A program made the position numbers and the translations under genes. Under the pieces are notes generated by a model. The model saw nothing but the letters and a program-made list of their open reading frames with translations, was not told where the DNA came from and searched no databases. Source: Desulfobacterales bacterium (GTDB lineage Bacteria; Desulfobacterota; Desulfobacteria; Desulfobacterales; JAIPEE01). Taken from it: a DNA stretch of 64,000 bases. Shown here one piece after another: positions 8,090 to 17,601 of this stretch (positions are counted from its first letter, which is position 1; each line of letters starts with the position of its first letter). The stretch is taken from positions 140,735 to 204,734 of the forward strand of contig JAIPEE010000003.1 in NCBI GenBank assembly GCA_021737275.1. The letters run 5' to 3'.

Positions 8090-10048
8090 ATGAATCATTT
8101 TTTTCTGGCAATACTGATAATCGCTTCCGGTGGTGCTTTAACCCTGATCCTGCAGAAACAGTTTACCTTTATGAAGGCTGTTGGTGTTCTGGGTATAAGT
8201 ACCGGATGTCTCATTGGATTGATTGATGCCCTGTTCAAGCTTTTTAATCCGGTATCCCACCACCTCTCTTTCAACTACCTGAATTCATTATCCCTTACAT
8301 TTCAAATTGATGGTCTTTCGGCATTTTTCCTGGTTGCCATTTTTGCTGTTTCCCTGCTTGCTTCAATTTTCAGCTTTCATTACATGAGCAAACCGGAAAA
8401 ATCTCTGCGAACAGCCGTAAATTACCTTTTTTTCAGCCTCCTGATTGCTTCAATGGCACTGGTTGTAACGGCAAGCAACATACTTGCCTTTATGCTTTCA
8501 TGGGAGATTATGTCACTGTCATCCTTCTTCCTGGTGATATATGATTATCAATCACCGGAAAACAGAAGAGCCGGTTATCTCTATTTTATTTTTTCACATG
8601 TCGGTGCCATGTTCATATTTGCGGCATTTGGTCTTATTTATGGCTATACCGGCAGTTTAGGGTTTAACATTACGGCTGAAATCCCTGAAACAGTAAAAAT
8701 CCTGGTTTTTATTTTCTCTTTTATCGGATTTGGGTCAAAGGCCGGTGTTTTTCCTTTTCACATCTGGCTGCCCCATGCACATCCGGCAGCACCCAGCCAT
8801 ATTTCTGCTGTCATGTCCGGCGTTATGATTAAAACGGGTATTTACGGTATTTTAAGAATATACACGCTTCTTGACCTGAGTACACCGCTGTTCGGTCAAA
8901 TTGTTGTGATTGCCGGAATGGTTTCCGGGATACTCGGCATCGTTTATGCCCTGGGCCAAAATGACCTCAAACGCCTGCTGGCCTATTGCAGTGTTGAAAA
9001 CATCGGCATTATTCTCATTGGACTTGGTATCGGAATGATCGGTGTGTCTTCCGGTAACCCGTCCATGGCTGTACTTGGCTTTACCGGTGGACTGCTCCAT
9101 GTTCTGAATCATTCTATTTTCAAGTCACTTCTGTTTATGGGCGCCGGCATTGTGATTCAGAAAACCGGAAGCCGTTCCATCAATGTACTTGGCGGCCTTC
9201 TGAAATCCATGAAAATTACAGGCACTACTTTCATTATCGGATCAATTGCCATTTCAGGGCTCCCACCCTTTAATGGTTTTGTAAGTGAATTTTTTATTTA
9301 TCTGGGCGGATTCCAGGGTGTTGCACTTGATAAAGCATCATTTGTGCTGAGTATTCTTGCCATCGTCAGCCTTGCCGTAATAGGAGGCCTTGCCCTGGCC
9401 TGCTTTACGAAAGTTGTGGGCGTGGCTTTTCAGGGCGAACCAAGAAGTAATGCTGCAGCGGATGTAGATGAAAAAGGACCGTCAATGCTTCTTCCGTTGA
9501 TTATTCTTTCCGGTGCTTGTCTGGTTATCGGTGTATTGCCGGGAGTTTTTATTAATATGGCCGTTAATGCGCTGTCATCTGTTGGCCTGGCCTTTACGCC
9601 TGATACCATTGAACCGTTTACAAAGATTACCGGTAATATCTCAATGGCGGCATTGATATTCTTTATCTTTCTGCTTTCGGTTCTGGCACTACGGACAATT
9701 CTATACAAAGGAAAAACCATTAGCCGATCCGGCACGTGGGGCTGCGGTTTTACACAGCCTACAGTCAAAATGCAATATACGGGAACATCCTACGCGTCTT
9801 TTATTCTTGAGTTTTTTAAACCGATTGCACCAAACCACGAAGTACTTAAGTCGGTGCAGGGACGATTTCCGGAGAAAACAAAATACAGCAGCCGAATCAA
9901 TGACATTGCCGAGCTGCACATGGAAAATGTAATTGTTCGCCCGGTACTATGGCTGTTTGATAAATTGCGATGGATTCAGCATGGCGATATCCATCTTTAT
10001 ATTGGTTATATTCTACTGGCCATCATTGTATTGTTGTTTTTTGTATAA
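8090..10048 (+). CDS. Ehr/hydrogenase-4-like membrane antiporter subunit (HyfB/NuoL type)
   Basis: A 652-residue protein with 14 or more hydrophobic segments, of the proton-conducting membrane transporter family (NuoL/HyfB). The core shows MSWEIMSLSSFF, then the family Lys and His positions in GSKAGVFPFHIWLPHAHPAAP near residue 220 and the HNxxFK-like LNHSIFKSLLF near residue 340. It is the first gene of a six-gene set on the plus strand and would form a proton- or sodium-pumping module. AAAAGGTG precedes the start. Confidence 0.9.
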   Translation: MNHFFLAILIIASGGALTLILQKQFTFMKAVGVLGISTGCLIGLIDALFKLFNPVSHHLSFNYLNSLSLTFQIDGLSAFFLVAIFAVSLLASIFSFHYMSKPEKSLRTAVNYLFFSLLIASMALVVTASNILAFMLSWEIMSLSSFFLVIYDYQSPENRRAGYLYFIFSHVGAMFIFAAFGLIYGYTGSLGFNITAEIPETVKILVFIFSFIGFGSKAGVFPFHIWLPHAHPAAPSHISAVMSGVMIKTGIYGILRIYTLLDLSTPLFGQIVVIAGMVSGILGIVYALGQNDLKRLLAYCSVENIGIILIGLGIGMIGVSSGNPSMAVLGFTGGLLHVLNHSIFKSLLFMGAGIVIQKTGSRSINVLGGLLKSMKITGTTFIIGSIAISGLPPFNGFVSEFFIYLGGFQGVALDKASFVLSILAIVSLAVIGGLALACFTKVVGVAFQGEPRSNAAADVDEKGPSMLLPLIILSGACLVIGVLPGVFINMAVNALSSVGLAFTPDTIEPFTKITGNISMAALIFFIFLLSVLALRTILYKGKTISRSGTWGCGFTQPTVKMQYTGTSYASFILEFFKPIAPNHEVLKSVQGRFPEKTKYSSRINDIAELHMENVIVRPVLWLFDKLRWIQHGDIHLYIGYILLAIIVLLFFV

Positions 10049-10122
10049 ATAATGCCTTTTGTTAAACCCGGCCTTGAGGGTTTCAACCGGCTCAGTATTA
10101 ATTTAAAAAAAGAGAAGATGTT

Positions 10123-11043
10123 ATGATTAAATCCATTATTCTGTGGGCACTTGCGATTCTTCTGGCACCGTTTTTCTCTGCTGTCATTCTTAAGGTGAAA
10201 GCATTCTTTGGCGGACGAAAAGGCTCTCCTCTGCTGATTAACTATTATACACTGATCAAGCTTTTCAAAAAGGGATCGGTATACAGTACGAGTACGACAC
10301 CTGTTTTTAAAATGGGGCCGATTGTCTCCATGGCTGCTTCCGCCATCATATTGCTGTTTATTCCCATTGCAGGTCAAAACCCGGTCATTTCATTTAATGG
10401 TGATATTATCTTCATTCTCTACCTGCTGGGGCTGGCGCGCTTTTTTACCATTGCTGCCGCCATGGATACGGCATCACCTTTTGAAGGAATGGGTGCAGCA
10501 AGGGAAGCATATTTCCCCATCATTTGTGAAGCCACCATGTTCATGATCCTGATTCTGTTTTACAGACTCTCCGGGGAATTGACGCTTTCCGCTTATTTGT
10601 CAGGCGACCAACCTTTATCACTCTGGCATGGTGCAGGCTCACCGCTGCTGTTCGTTATATTCGCCCTTTTCATTGTCCTGCTAACTGAAAATTCCAGGGT
10701 ACCGGTAGATGATCCCGCTACACATCTGGAACTGACCATGATCCATGAAGTCATGGTGCTGGATCACAGCGGACCTGATTTAGGGCTCATCGAACTGGGA
10801 TCATTCTGCAAACTGTTTTTCTACTCTACTTTTATTGCCGGGCTGATTTCACCTTTTGATCTCGGTCATCCGTTAATGAATGCGGCGCTGTTTGGTGCAG
10901 CACTTTTTGTTATTTATATTTCTGTCGGCATCACTGAATCTGTCATGGCCCGTTACAGAATGGACAGGGTTCCCAAATTCGTACTGACATCTTTTGCTCT
11001 GGCCCTTTTTGCAACCATCATAACATTGGAGTTTATGAAATGA
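10123..11043 (+). CDS. Ehr/hydrogenase-4-like membrane subunit (HyfC/NuoH type)
   Basis: A 306-residue NuoH/HyfC-like protein with about eight hydrophobic segments. It has the polar loop ENSRVPVDDPATHLELTMIHE near residues 190-210, the characteristic acidic funnel region linking the peripheral arm to the membrane arm in complex-I-like enzymes. The stop overlaps the next start by four bases (ATGA). It should dock the NuoB-like and NuoCD-like subunits encoded downstream. Confidence 0.9.
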   Translation: MIKSIILWALAILLAPFFSAVILKVKAFFGGRKGSPLLINYYTLIKLFKKGSVYSTSTTPVFKMGPIVSMAASAIILLFIPIAGQNPVISFNGDIIFILYLLGLARFFTIAAAMDTASPFEGMGAAREAYFPIICEATMFMILILFYRLSGELTLSAYLSGDQPLSLWHGAGSPLLFVIFALFIVLLTENSRVPVDDPATHLELTMIHEVMVLDHSGPDLGLIELGSFCKLFFYSTFIAGLISPFDLGHPLMNAALFGAALFVIYISVGITESVMARYRMDRVPKFVLTSFALALFATIITLEFMK

Positions 11044-11681
11044 TCCATCCGGTTGATACATTGTTATCTCTTGTGCTGCTGTCAATTCTGTTCTCTTTTG
11101 GTTCCAGCCGTCTTCCCGGACTTATCAAGGCGCTGGCCTTTCAGGGTATCATCGTGTCTGTTGTACCGTTATTTATAGGTCATGGTGTTACCGGCGAGGG
11201 TGTCCTGTTTACTTCAGTCACCTTAATTATTCGGGGTATTGCCATTCCGCTTTGCATCTATCTGGCTATCAAAAAAGTCGGTATTAAAAGAGAAGTTGAG
11301 CCGATCATCGGTTACAATGCGTCCATGCTGATCGGGCTGTTCCTGATTCTGGCTTCAATTTTTGCCGGAAAAAAATTCAATATAAATGCAATCGGTGACG
11401 TCTCTCTACTGGTACCAACTGCCATTACAGTGCTCATCGGCGGAATCTACCTGCTCATCGCCCGCAGAAACGCGATTGCAATGGTTCTGGGATATATCAT
11501 GATGGAAAACGGTATTTACCTTGTGGGCACATCATTTTCGGTGCGTGTCCGGCATATTGTGGAGTTTGGTATCCTTCTTGACGTTCTTGCAGGCGTTATG
11601 ATCATGGCTGTAATCCTGCAGAACATCAAACAGGAATTTGATGATGTGGATACGGCTTTACTCAGAACATTAAAGGAATAG
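11040..11681 (+). CDS. Ehr/hydrogenase-4-like membrane subunit (HyfE type, NuoK-like)
   Basis: A 213-residue, strongly hydrophobic protein with about seven segments. The second half resembles NuoK, with a conserved Glu within MVLGYIMMENGIYL near residue 155. HyfE is the usual third membrane subunit of hydrogenase-4 and Ehr complexes. It starts inside the last codon of the HyfC-like gene. Confidence 0.85.
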   Translation: MIHPVDTLLSLVLLSILFSFGSSRLPGLIKALAFQGIIVSVVPLFIGHGVTGEGVLFTSVTLIIRGIAIPLCIYLAIKKVGIKREVEPIIGYNASMLIGLFLILASIFAGKKFNINAIGDVSLLVPTAITVLIGGIYLLIARRNAIAMVLGYIMMENGIYLVGTSFSVRVRHIVEFGILLDVLAGVMIMAVILQNIKQEFDDVDTALLRTLKE

Positions 11682-11691
11682 GTGATTTTTC

Positions 11692-13113
11692 ATGGTTGAA
11701 ATTATTATTCTAATCCCGCTGCTGACAGGAATCCTCGCTTTTTTCCTTCCCCGGAGTCCCGGACGTCAGCTGCTGGTGCTTACCGGTGTACTTCACCTGC
11801 TGCTCTCAATTTTTTTGTGGGCCAAACAACCGGAAGCGCTGTTGCCTGATTATTTTGCGATAACATCGGAAGGCCTTTTATCTCTGATTGTGATATCGTT
11901 ATTATTTTTCATGATCTCCATTTACACAACGACCTACCTTAAAATATCCAATTATAAATCTGAAAAAATGTTTACCGGCTCAATGCTGATGTTTCTGGCC
12001 ACCATGACGATGGTAACACTCTCTGATCACATTATGGTGATGTGGATCGCCATTGAAGCAACAACACTGGCCAGCGCACCGTTGATATTTACCCATAAAA
12101 CACCGTCATCTCTTGAAGCCACCTGGAAATATGTACTGGTCTGTTCCGTGGGCATTGCCATGGCGCTGCTGGGTTCCGTACTGATTACGGTTTCCATGGA
12201 AGTGGCCAATATTGATGCACCGCTCTCTTTTTCTGCGCTGAGCAATGTTGCAAAGGGGCTTGATCCCATGTGGCTCAAAACCGGATTTATTTTCATTCTT
12301 GTCGGATACGGCACAAAAATGGGCCTGGCGCCCATGCACACATGGCTTCCGGATGCCCATAGTGAAGCTCCCAGCCCGGCATCAGCCCTTTTATCAGGTG
12401 TGTTGCTCAACTGTGCTTATCTTGGCATTTTTAAAACCAACAAAATAATGATGGCCGCAGGCCTTGGTGATTTTTCCGGAGCAATCCTGATGGTATTCGG
12501 CCTGATTTCCATTCTGGCCGCTGCCACCTTTATTTTAAAGCAGACTGAATACAAAAGACTGCTGGCATACTCCAGTATTGAGAATATGGGGATTATCGCC
12601 TTTGGAACCGGAATCGGCGGCATAGGCGCTTACGGCGCTGTTTTATGTCTGATCCATCACAGTCTGATCAAGTCATCGCTGTTCCTGACGTCAGGTAATA
12701 TCTTGCTGGGTTACGGCAGCAAACTGATTGATAAAACCGGTGGCCTGGTAAAACGCATGCCCAAATCCTTTGTCGCATTTTTTGCCGGGTTTGCCGCTAT
12801 ATCAGGATTTCCGCCCTTTGGTATATTTATCGGTGAACTGTTTATCATCATTGGTGCTTTCCGCTCAGGCCATTATACGGCTGCCACATTATTTATACTG
12901 AGCCTTTGCGTTATTTTTGCCGGATTTGCCAACCAGGCCATGAAGATTTCTTTTGGTGATTCAGCCGAAGCTGCCCGTATAGAAGAAAAAATAACAATGG
13001 TCTGGCCACAATATGCACTTCTCTTAACCTCACTGGTATTGACCTTCTGGATTCCGGATACACTCTACCAGACAATTGTTCATGCGGTAACTTCCATCAG
13101 TGGAGGATTTTAA
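11692..13113 (+). CDS. Ehr/hydrogenase-4-like membrane antiporter subunit (HyfF/NuoN type)
   Basis: A 473-residue second proton-conducting transporter subunit. Typical marks are the Glu in MWIAIEATTLASAP near residue 122, GYGTKMGLAPMHTWLPDAHSEAPSP near residue 205 and the HxxxK segment IHHSLIKSSLFL near residue 325. With the HyfB-like subunit this gives the complex at least two pump channels. The next gene's ATG shares the final A of the TAA stop. Confidence 0.9.
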   Translation: MVEIIILIPLLTGILAFFLPRSPGRQLLVLTGVLHLLLSIFLWAKQPEALLPDYFAITSEGLLSLIVISLLFFMISIYTTTYLKISNYKSEKMFTGSMLMFLATMTMVTLSDHIMVMWIAIEATTLASAPLIFTHKTPSSLEATWKYVLVCSVGIAMALLGSVLITVSMEVANIDAPLSFSALSNVAKGLDPMWLKTGFIFILVGYGTKMGLAPMHTWLPDAHSEAPSPASALLSGVLLNCAYLGIFKTNKIMMAAGLGDFSGAILMVFGLISILAAATFILKQTEYKRLLAYSSIENMGIIAFGTGIGGIGAYGAVLCLIHHSLIKSSLFLTSGNILLGYGSKLIDKTGGLVKRMPKSFVAFFAGFAAISGFPPFGIFIGELFIIIGAFRSGHYTAATLFILSLCVIFAGFANQAMKISFGDSAEAARIEEKITMVWPQYALLLTSLVLTFWIPDTLYQTIVHAVTSISGGF

Positions 13114-14621
13114 TGAAGAGTGATTTTTTAGAAATTTCAAATGGTGAAGCATTAATCAGGAGCAGGATCCCTCACCTTCCCTTTGATCTTTTTCGTAAGG
13201 AAGCATTGGATATTGTCGGAAACGGGGGCAAAGTGGTTCAGTTTTTTGCCTATCAGGATGGAGAAGCAGTCAAACTACTTACTGTTTTAAGAACAGATAA
13301 GCTGCTTGTCGCCGGCACGGATGCACCTGAGTCATACCCATCTTTAACGAACGAGTGTGAACCGTTTCATATGTTTGAGCGAGAGATTGCCGAACAGTTC
13401 GGTATTCGGCCCGAGGGCCACCCGTGGCTTAAAATGGTTCGCTATCATGCCAACTGTCAGGGCAAACCGGATGTATTTGGAAATGACTATAAAAAAGATA
13501 TTCCCGGACAATATGACTACTATTCCGTGGAAGGTGATGCCATTCATGAAGTCGCTGTTGGTCCGGTCCATGCCGGTGTTATTGAGCCCGGACACTTTCG
13601 TTTCAACTGTATCGGTGAACGTGTCCTGAATCTTGAAATTCAGTTGGGATACCAGCACAGGGGTATTGAAAATCTCTTTTTAAATATTGATAACAAGCGT
13701 CTTCCGATTATCACCGAAGGCATTGCCGGGGATACAGCCGTCGGCAACAGTCTCTGTATGGCTCAGGCGCTGGAGGCCCTTTCCTCTGTTACTCCGGATA
13801 ACGGTGCAAAGATTATCCGGACCATAGGTCTTGAATTTGAACGCATCGCCAACCATGTTGGGGATCTGGGTGCATTGAGCGGTGATGTTGCCTTTTTACC
13901 GCCTGCCAATTATTGCGGCAGAATGAGAGGTGATTTTCTCAATATGACCTTGTGGATGTGCGGAAACAGATTTGGTAAAGGGCTGGTTCGACCCGGCGGC
14001 GTCCGATTTGAGATGACCGATGATGACCGAAAAACACTGCAGGAACGTATCGATGTATTGAAACCGCAAGTCCGGCACACCATAGATCTTATTTTATCCA
14101 CGTCCAGTGTTCGTTCCCGTTTTGAAGGCTGCGGTACCGTCAGCACATCGGATGCTGAAAAACTCGGCCTGGTCGGGCCTGCAGGTCGGGCCTGTACAAT
14201 GCCTTATGATGTCAGGAGATGTTTTCCAACAGAACATTATGTGAATCTGGATATTCCTGAAAATGCAGAACCAACCGGTGATGTATATGCCCGTGCAAAA
14301 GTAAGGGGGGATGAAGTAATGCAATCCATCAGCATTATTGAATCTCTGCTCGCTGACCCTGTTGAGACAAATATCGTAGATACGGCCGAACTGAAACCGG
14401 CACCATCTTCATTTGTTGTGACGCTGAATGAAGCCTGGCGAGGTGAACTGTCTCACTGTATTCTGACAGATGAGAAAGGTAATATCCTCAGACATAAGGT
14501 TAAAGATCCTTCCTTTCATAACTGGAATGGACTGTCCATGTCTTTGAGGGATACCGGGATTTCCGATTTCCCGTTAAATAACAAAAGTTTTAATCTGTCC
14601 TATTGCGGATTCGACCTTTAA
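13113..14621 (+). CDS. Ehr-type large subunit (NuoC-NuoD/HycE fusion) without NiFe ligands
   Basis: A 502-residue fusion. Residues 1-130 are a 30-kDa NuoC-like domain (PSLTNECEPFHMFEREIAEQFGI); the rest is a 49-kDa NuoD/HycE-like domain (VGPVHAGVIEPGHFRF, LQLGYQHRGIE). In hydrogenases the first Ni site is RxCGxC; here the matching stretch is ITEGIAGDTAVGNS with no cysteine. The second site, DPCxxC near the C-terminus, is SFNLSYCGFDL, with one cysteine only. A NiFe centre therefore cannot be built as in hydrogenases. This fits the energy-converting hydrogenase-related (Ehr) class, whose substrate is not established. Confidence 0.88.
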   Translation: MKSDFLEISNGEALIRSRIPHLPFDLFRKEALDIVGNGGKVVQFFAYQDGEAVKLLTVLRTDKLLVAGTDAPESYPSLTNECEPFHMFEREIAEQFGIRPEGHPWLKMVRYHANCQGKPDVFGNDYKKDIPGQYDYYSVEGDAIHEVAVGPVHAGVIEPGHFRFNCIGERVLNLEIQLGYQHRGIENLFLNIDNKRLPIITEGIAGDTAVGNSLCMAQALEALSSVTPDNGAKIIRTIGLEFERIANHVGDLGALSGDVAFLPPANYCGRMRGDFLNMTLWMCGNRFGKGLVRPGGVRFEMTDDDRKTLQERIDVLKPQVRHTIDLILSTSSVRSRFEGCGTVSTSDAEKLGLVGPAGRACTMPYDVRRCFPTEHYVNLDIPENAEPTGDVYARAKVRGDEVMQSISIIESLLADPVETNIVDTAELKPAPSSFVVTLNEAWRGELSHCILTDEKGNILRHKVKDPSFHNWNGLSMSLRDTGISDFPLNNKSFNLSYCGFDL

Positions 14622-14677
14622 GTTTAGATGCTTTTGTTTTTTTGGATTTTTCTAAATGAATTAAAAGAGGAACCACA

Positions 14678-15421
14678 ATGCTCAAAGTACTGAAAAACAG
14701 ATTCGAACAGGGTTGCAAAACCAGCAGTTATCCCAAAAGTAAAGTTGAATTACCGCCGCGCTATCGCGGCATACCGAAAATAAATAAAGACGCGTCATCA
14801 GATATTGTTGCAGAATGTGTAGCGGCCTGCCCGCAGGATGCCATTGATGCAGACAGCAAAATGATTAACTTGGGGCGTTGTGTATTTTGTGGAACCTGTG
14901 AGCGTATATCTAAAGGTGATTTCATCACCTTTACCGGAGATTTCGAACTTTCCGTATCTGAAAAAGAACATCTGATAACAGACGGCAATCTTGCATCACT
15001 GGCCGACCATTCAAAGCAGCACTTTAAAAAACTTTTTGGCCGGTCACTTCAGTTAAGACAGGTATCCGCAGCAGGCTGCAATGCATGTGAAGCCGACCTG
15101 AATGTTCTGGCAACGCCCTTTTTTGATCTGGCACGATTCGGAATCAATTTTGTGGCATCTCCCCGCCATGCTGATGGTCTTGTCGTAACAGGCCCGATTT
15201 CAAGGAATATGAAAACAGCGCTCCTGCAAACTTATGAAGCCATCCCTGACCCCAAAGTTGTTATTGCTGTCGGAAGCTGTTCGATATCCGGCGGGCCTTT
15301 CAGGGGAAGTCCTGAAATTACAGAAGGCCTTGATACGCTGATTCCTGTGGATCTTTTTATTCCGGGGTGTCCACCTCACCCGATGACGAACCTGCATGCG
15401 TTGCTGACATATTTTAAATAA
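14678..15421 (+). CDS. Ehr-type small subunit, ferredoxin-NuoB/HycG fusion
   Basis: A 247-residue protein. The N-terminal 100 residues are ferredoxin-like but reduced: one ECVAACP and one CVFCGTC, enough for about one 4Fe-4S cluster and not two. The rest is a NuoB/HycG-like small subunit with GCNACEAD, VGSCSISGG and PGCPPHP, supplying four cysteines of the proximal (N2-like) cluster. So the electron path to the large subunit is intact although the NiFe site is missing. It is the last gene of the operon, preceded by AAAGAGG. Confidence 0.87.
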   Translation: MLKVLKNRFEQGCKTSSYPKSKVELPPRYRGIPKINKDASSDIVAECVAACPQDAIDADSKMINLGRCVFCGTCERISKGDFITFTGDFELSVSEKEHLITDGNLASLADHSKQHFKKLFGRSLQLRQVSAAGCNACEADLNVLATPFFDLARFGINFVASPRHADGLVVTGPISRNMKTALLQTYEAIPDPKVVIAVGSCSISGGPFRGSPEITEGLDTLIPVDLFIPGCPPHPMTNLHALLTYFK

Positions 15422-15512
15422 GGGCTACTTTGCCGCATATGTGCTTTTGAAGAGCAGTCGAAAGTCCGGATTCATAATAGGACTCATAACTTCCGATCTT
15501 TGTAGAACTGAA

Positions 15513-15545
15513 TAAAAAAAAGGCAGGATCATTGATAATCCTGCC
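15513..15545 (-). terminator. Rho-independent terminator for the PEP-CTERM gene
   Basis: Read on the minus strand, an 8-bp stem GGCAGGAT/ATCCTGCC with an 8-base loop (15522-15545) is followed directly by a run of about nine T (15513-15521). It lies 27 bases after the stop of the minus-strand PEP-CTERM gene and also faces the end of the Ehr operon. Confidence 0.85.
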
Positions 15546-15572
15546 ATAGTGCGCTTGATGTAAAATACCGGT

Positions 15573-16409
15573 TTATTTTTTATATTTTCGTCTGACAACT
15601 CCGGCAAATCCAACTAATCCAAGCCCTAAAAGGAGCATTGTTGCCGGTTCGGGTACAGGAGCCGGAGAATATGCACTTGCAGAATTATAAGTATGCATCT
15701 CTATGGAATATTGTGTATCGGTTGCAAAATCAGAAAATATAGAAAGCGACCCTTCACCGGTTGTCGGGTAGTTTATATCTCCGGATGTGATGACAAGCTC
15801 TTGAATTTTAGTCCAGGAAGTGGTGAAAGCACTTAGTATCAAACTACCGTGGTGATACCAGTCAGCCCACTCTGTCGACATATCATCCATAAAATAACTG
15901 TCGGAAAACAGATAATCGACATCAAAATTATACGTACCTGATGTCGAGACTTTAAAATTTCTCACCAGGTGCGATGTTCCGGACGCATTAAGAATAACCC
16001 CTGTATTATTATTTGCAACATCTGCCGAGGAATGTACACTATTGCCGGTAGTTGAAGCATACCCGACAATGTCACCACCATTATTAGCCGTTGAACTACG
16101 CTCAACATCATCAAGAGAATTTACCCAACCGCCATTATAATCACTGACGATTGAATTATATTCTCTTCCGCCACCTTCTAATTCAGTATAATTTTCAGTA
16201 TCCCGGATGGCATCGGCACCATTCATCCCGAAAACAGGATATGTGCCGGTATTTGTATTCAACTCCCAGATAAAGGCATCACCGTTTTGATTCCAGTCAA
16301 CAGTGAGTGTGCCGGAGCTTTGGGTTGTGACAAATGCGAATGAACTGTTGGTTACAAATAAAATAAAAAAAGAAGAAATAATAATAGTAAAACATAAAAT
16401 ACGCCGCAT
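15573..16409 (-). CDS. Secreted PEP-CTERM sorting-domain protein
   Basis: A 278-residue exported protein. A signal peptide spans about residues 1-26 (hydrophobic core ILCFTIIISSFFILF, cleavage near SSFAF). The body is rich in Ser, Thr, Asn and Gly and resembles a beta-sandwich surface protein. The C-terminus has VPEPATMLLLGLGLVG followed by RRKYKK, the PEP-CTERM signal used by exosortase (XrtA/EpsH) for sorting in exopolysaccharide producers. The exosortase is not in the window. AGGAGG precedes the start. A shared upstream element links it to the PEP-CTERM gene at 45746. Confidence 0.9.
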   Translation of the reverse strand: MRRILCFTIIISSFFILFVTNSSFAFVTTQSSGTLTVDWNQNGDAFIWELNTNTGTYPVFGMNGADAIRDTENYTELEGGGREYNSIVSDYNGGWVNSLDDVERSSTANNGGDIVGYASTTGNSVHSSADVANNNTGVILNASGTSHLVRNFKVSTSGTYNFDVDYLFSDSYFMDDMSTEWADWYHHGSLILSAFTTSWTKIQELVITSGDINYPTTGEGSLSIFSDFATDTQYSIEMHTYNSASAYSPAPVPEPATMLLLGLGLVGFAGVVRRKYKK

Positions 16410-16488
16410 AAGTGACCTCCTGTTCCAGATAAATCTAATTTTATGATGTTACTTTTATCAAAATTATTTAAATACACAATCAGTCATA

Positions 16489-16542
16489 AGTATGAAAAAA
16501 GTCCTATTTTTCACCTGTTGTTCTCATACTAAAGTATGAGAA
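16489..16542 (-). promoter_or_regulatory. Conserved upstream element of PEP-CTERM genes with palindrome
   Basis: A 36-base block at 16489-16524 is 29/36 identical to 46923-46958, which lies in the same orientation upstream of the other PEP-CTERM gene. Adjoining it here is a perfect inverted repeat with 10-base arms, TTCTCATACT and AGTATGAGAA, spaced by two bases (16521-16542). The block ends 80 bases before the start codon. It is likely a promoter with a regulator site; the regulator is unknown. Confidence 0.6.
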
Positions 16543-16563
16543 TACATTACAAACCCTCTAATG

Positions 16564-17493
16564 CTACTCATCTGACTCTCCATTTTTTACTCTTTCCAGT
16601 GCAATCAAAACATTCCGATGGAATAGATTGTAAGGAATATCCGTATTCAGATGGCCAAGTTTTTCTCTGTAGCTTTCTTCTGACAAATTAACCAAATCCG
16701 GTAAATAAAAAAACGTCTCCCAGTCTTCAATTTTCTTTTGGAAAGATTCCGTCATATTTGTTGTTAAAGGGTGATCGATATGTTTTTTGTTCCACGGACA
16801 GGCCTCCTGGCATATTTCACAATCACCCACTCTGTTTTCCATTACTGCTTTAGCTTCCCTGGGCAGATGTTCAATCTGCAACATGTTCGAAAGGCAGCTG
16901 TTTCTGTTTAAAACATATGGTTGATCCAGGGCCCCCAAAGGGCATGCCTGTTGGCACTTGTCGCATTTATCACATTGATTGGATTCCTGTTCGGTGTTGT
17001 GTTCCAGGGGGGCATCGGTTATGATTCCTCCAAGTGCTAAAAAAGTTCCATACTTTTTTGATATGAGCAACGTATGCTTGCCTTGCCAACCTAAGCCTGC
17101 TCTTACTGCGGCAAGTTTCAGCGGAATGACGGATCCGTCTTCCTGAGCGCCGTCACAAACTATGGCTTGATAGCCTTGGTTTCGTAGTAAATTGACAATC
17201 GGTTCAAGCGGTTTTACAACATCAAGAAAAAACGCTGAAAGATAGAGCCTGCTTGTTCGGCCATACCGGGGATTCATCCAGGCGGGAAGAGTTAACCCGC
17301 CTATGTAGATGCCTGCCACAATAATTGTTTTTGCGCCCGATAACGATAGCTTTGGATCCCGTCGTTGCGAGTGGTTTAAGGCATAGTCTGAAAATTCGGC
17401 TGCTTCAGCAAATCCCAACGCATCTAAACCTGAGGAATCAGCAAGATTTCTGATCTTTTCCGAAAGCAAATCCATATCCATTTTTCTTGTCAT
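16564..17493 (-). CDS. QueG-like epoxyqueuosine reductase / double 4Fe-4S cluster protein
   Basis: A 309-residue cytosolic protein. The middle has the QueG-family signature RAGLGWQGKHTLLI near residue 133. Two 4Fe-4S motifs follow: CDKCDKCQQACP near residue 175 and CEICQEACPW near residue 225. QueG reduces epoxyqueuosine to queuosine in tRNA using cobalamin. This copy is somewhat shorter than E. coli QueG and may be one of the QueG-like paralogues common in anaerobes. GGAGG lies 6 bases before the start. Confidence 0.75.
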   Translation of the reverse strand: MTRKMDMDLLSEKIRNLADSSGLDALGFAEAAEFSDYALNHSQRRDPKLSLSGAKTIIVAGIYIGGLTLPAWMNPRYGRTSRLYLSAFFLDVVKPLEPIVNLLRNQGYQAIVCDGAQEDGSVIPLKLAAVRAGLGWQGKHTLLISKKYGTFLALGGIITDAPLEHNTEQESNQCDKCDKCQQACPLGALDQPYVLNRNSCLSNMLQIEHLPREAKAVMENRVGDCEICQEACPWNKKHIDHPLTTNMTESFQKKIEDWETFFYLPDLVNLSEESYREKLGHLNTDIPYNLFHRNVLIALERVKNGESDE

Positions 17494-17601
17494 GAACGCC
17501 TCCCCTGTAAAATTTTTTGTCAGCAGTTAATTCAAGAATGCAGTTAAACTCTTTCGGTATCAATCATTTTTCTGTTACGTTTTATCGAAAAAGAACGCAA
17601 T

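Noticed and set aside
13113..15421. NiFe hydrogenase (Hyf/Ech) call for the complex
   Set aside because: The large subunit lacks CGxC and CxxC at the Ni-binding positions, so hydrogenase chemistry is not supported.
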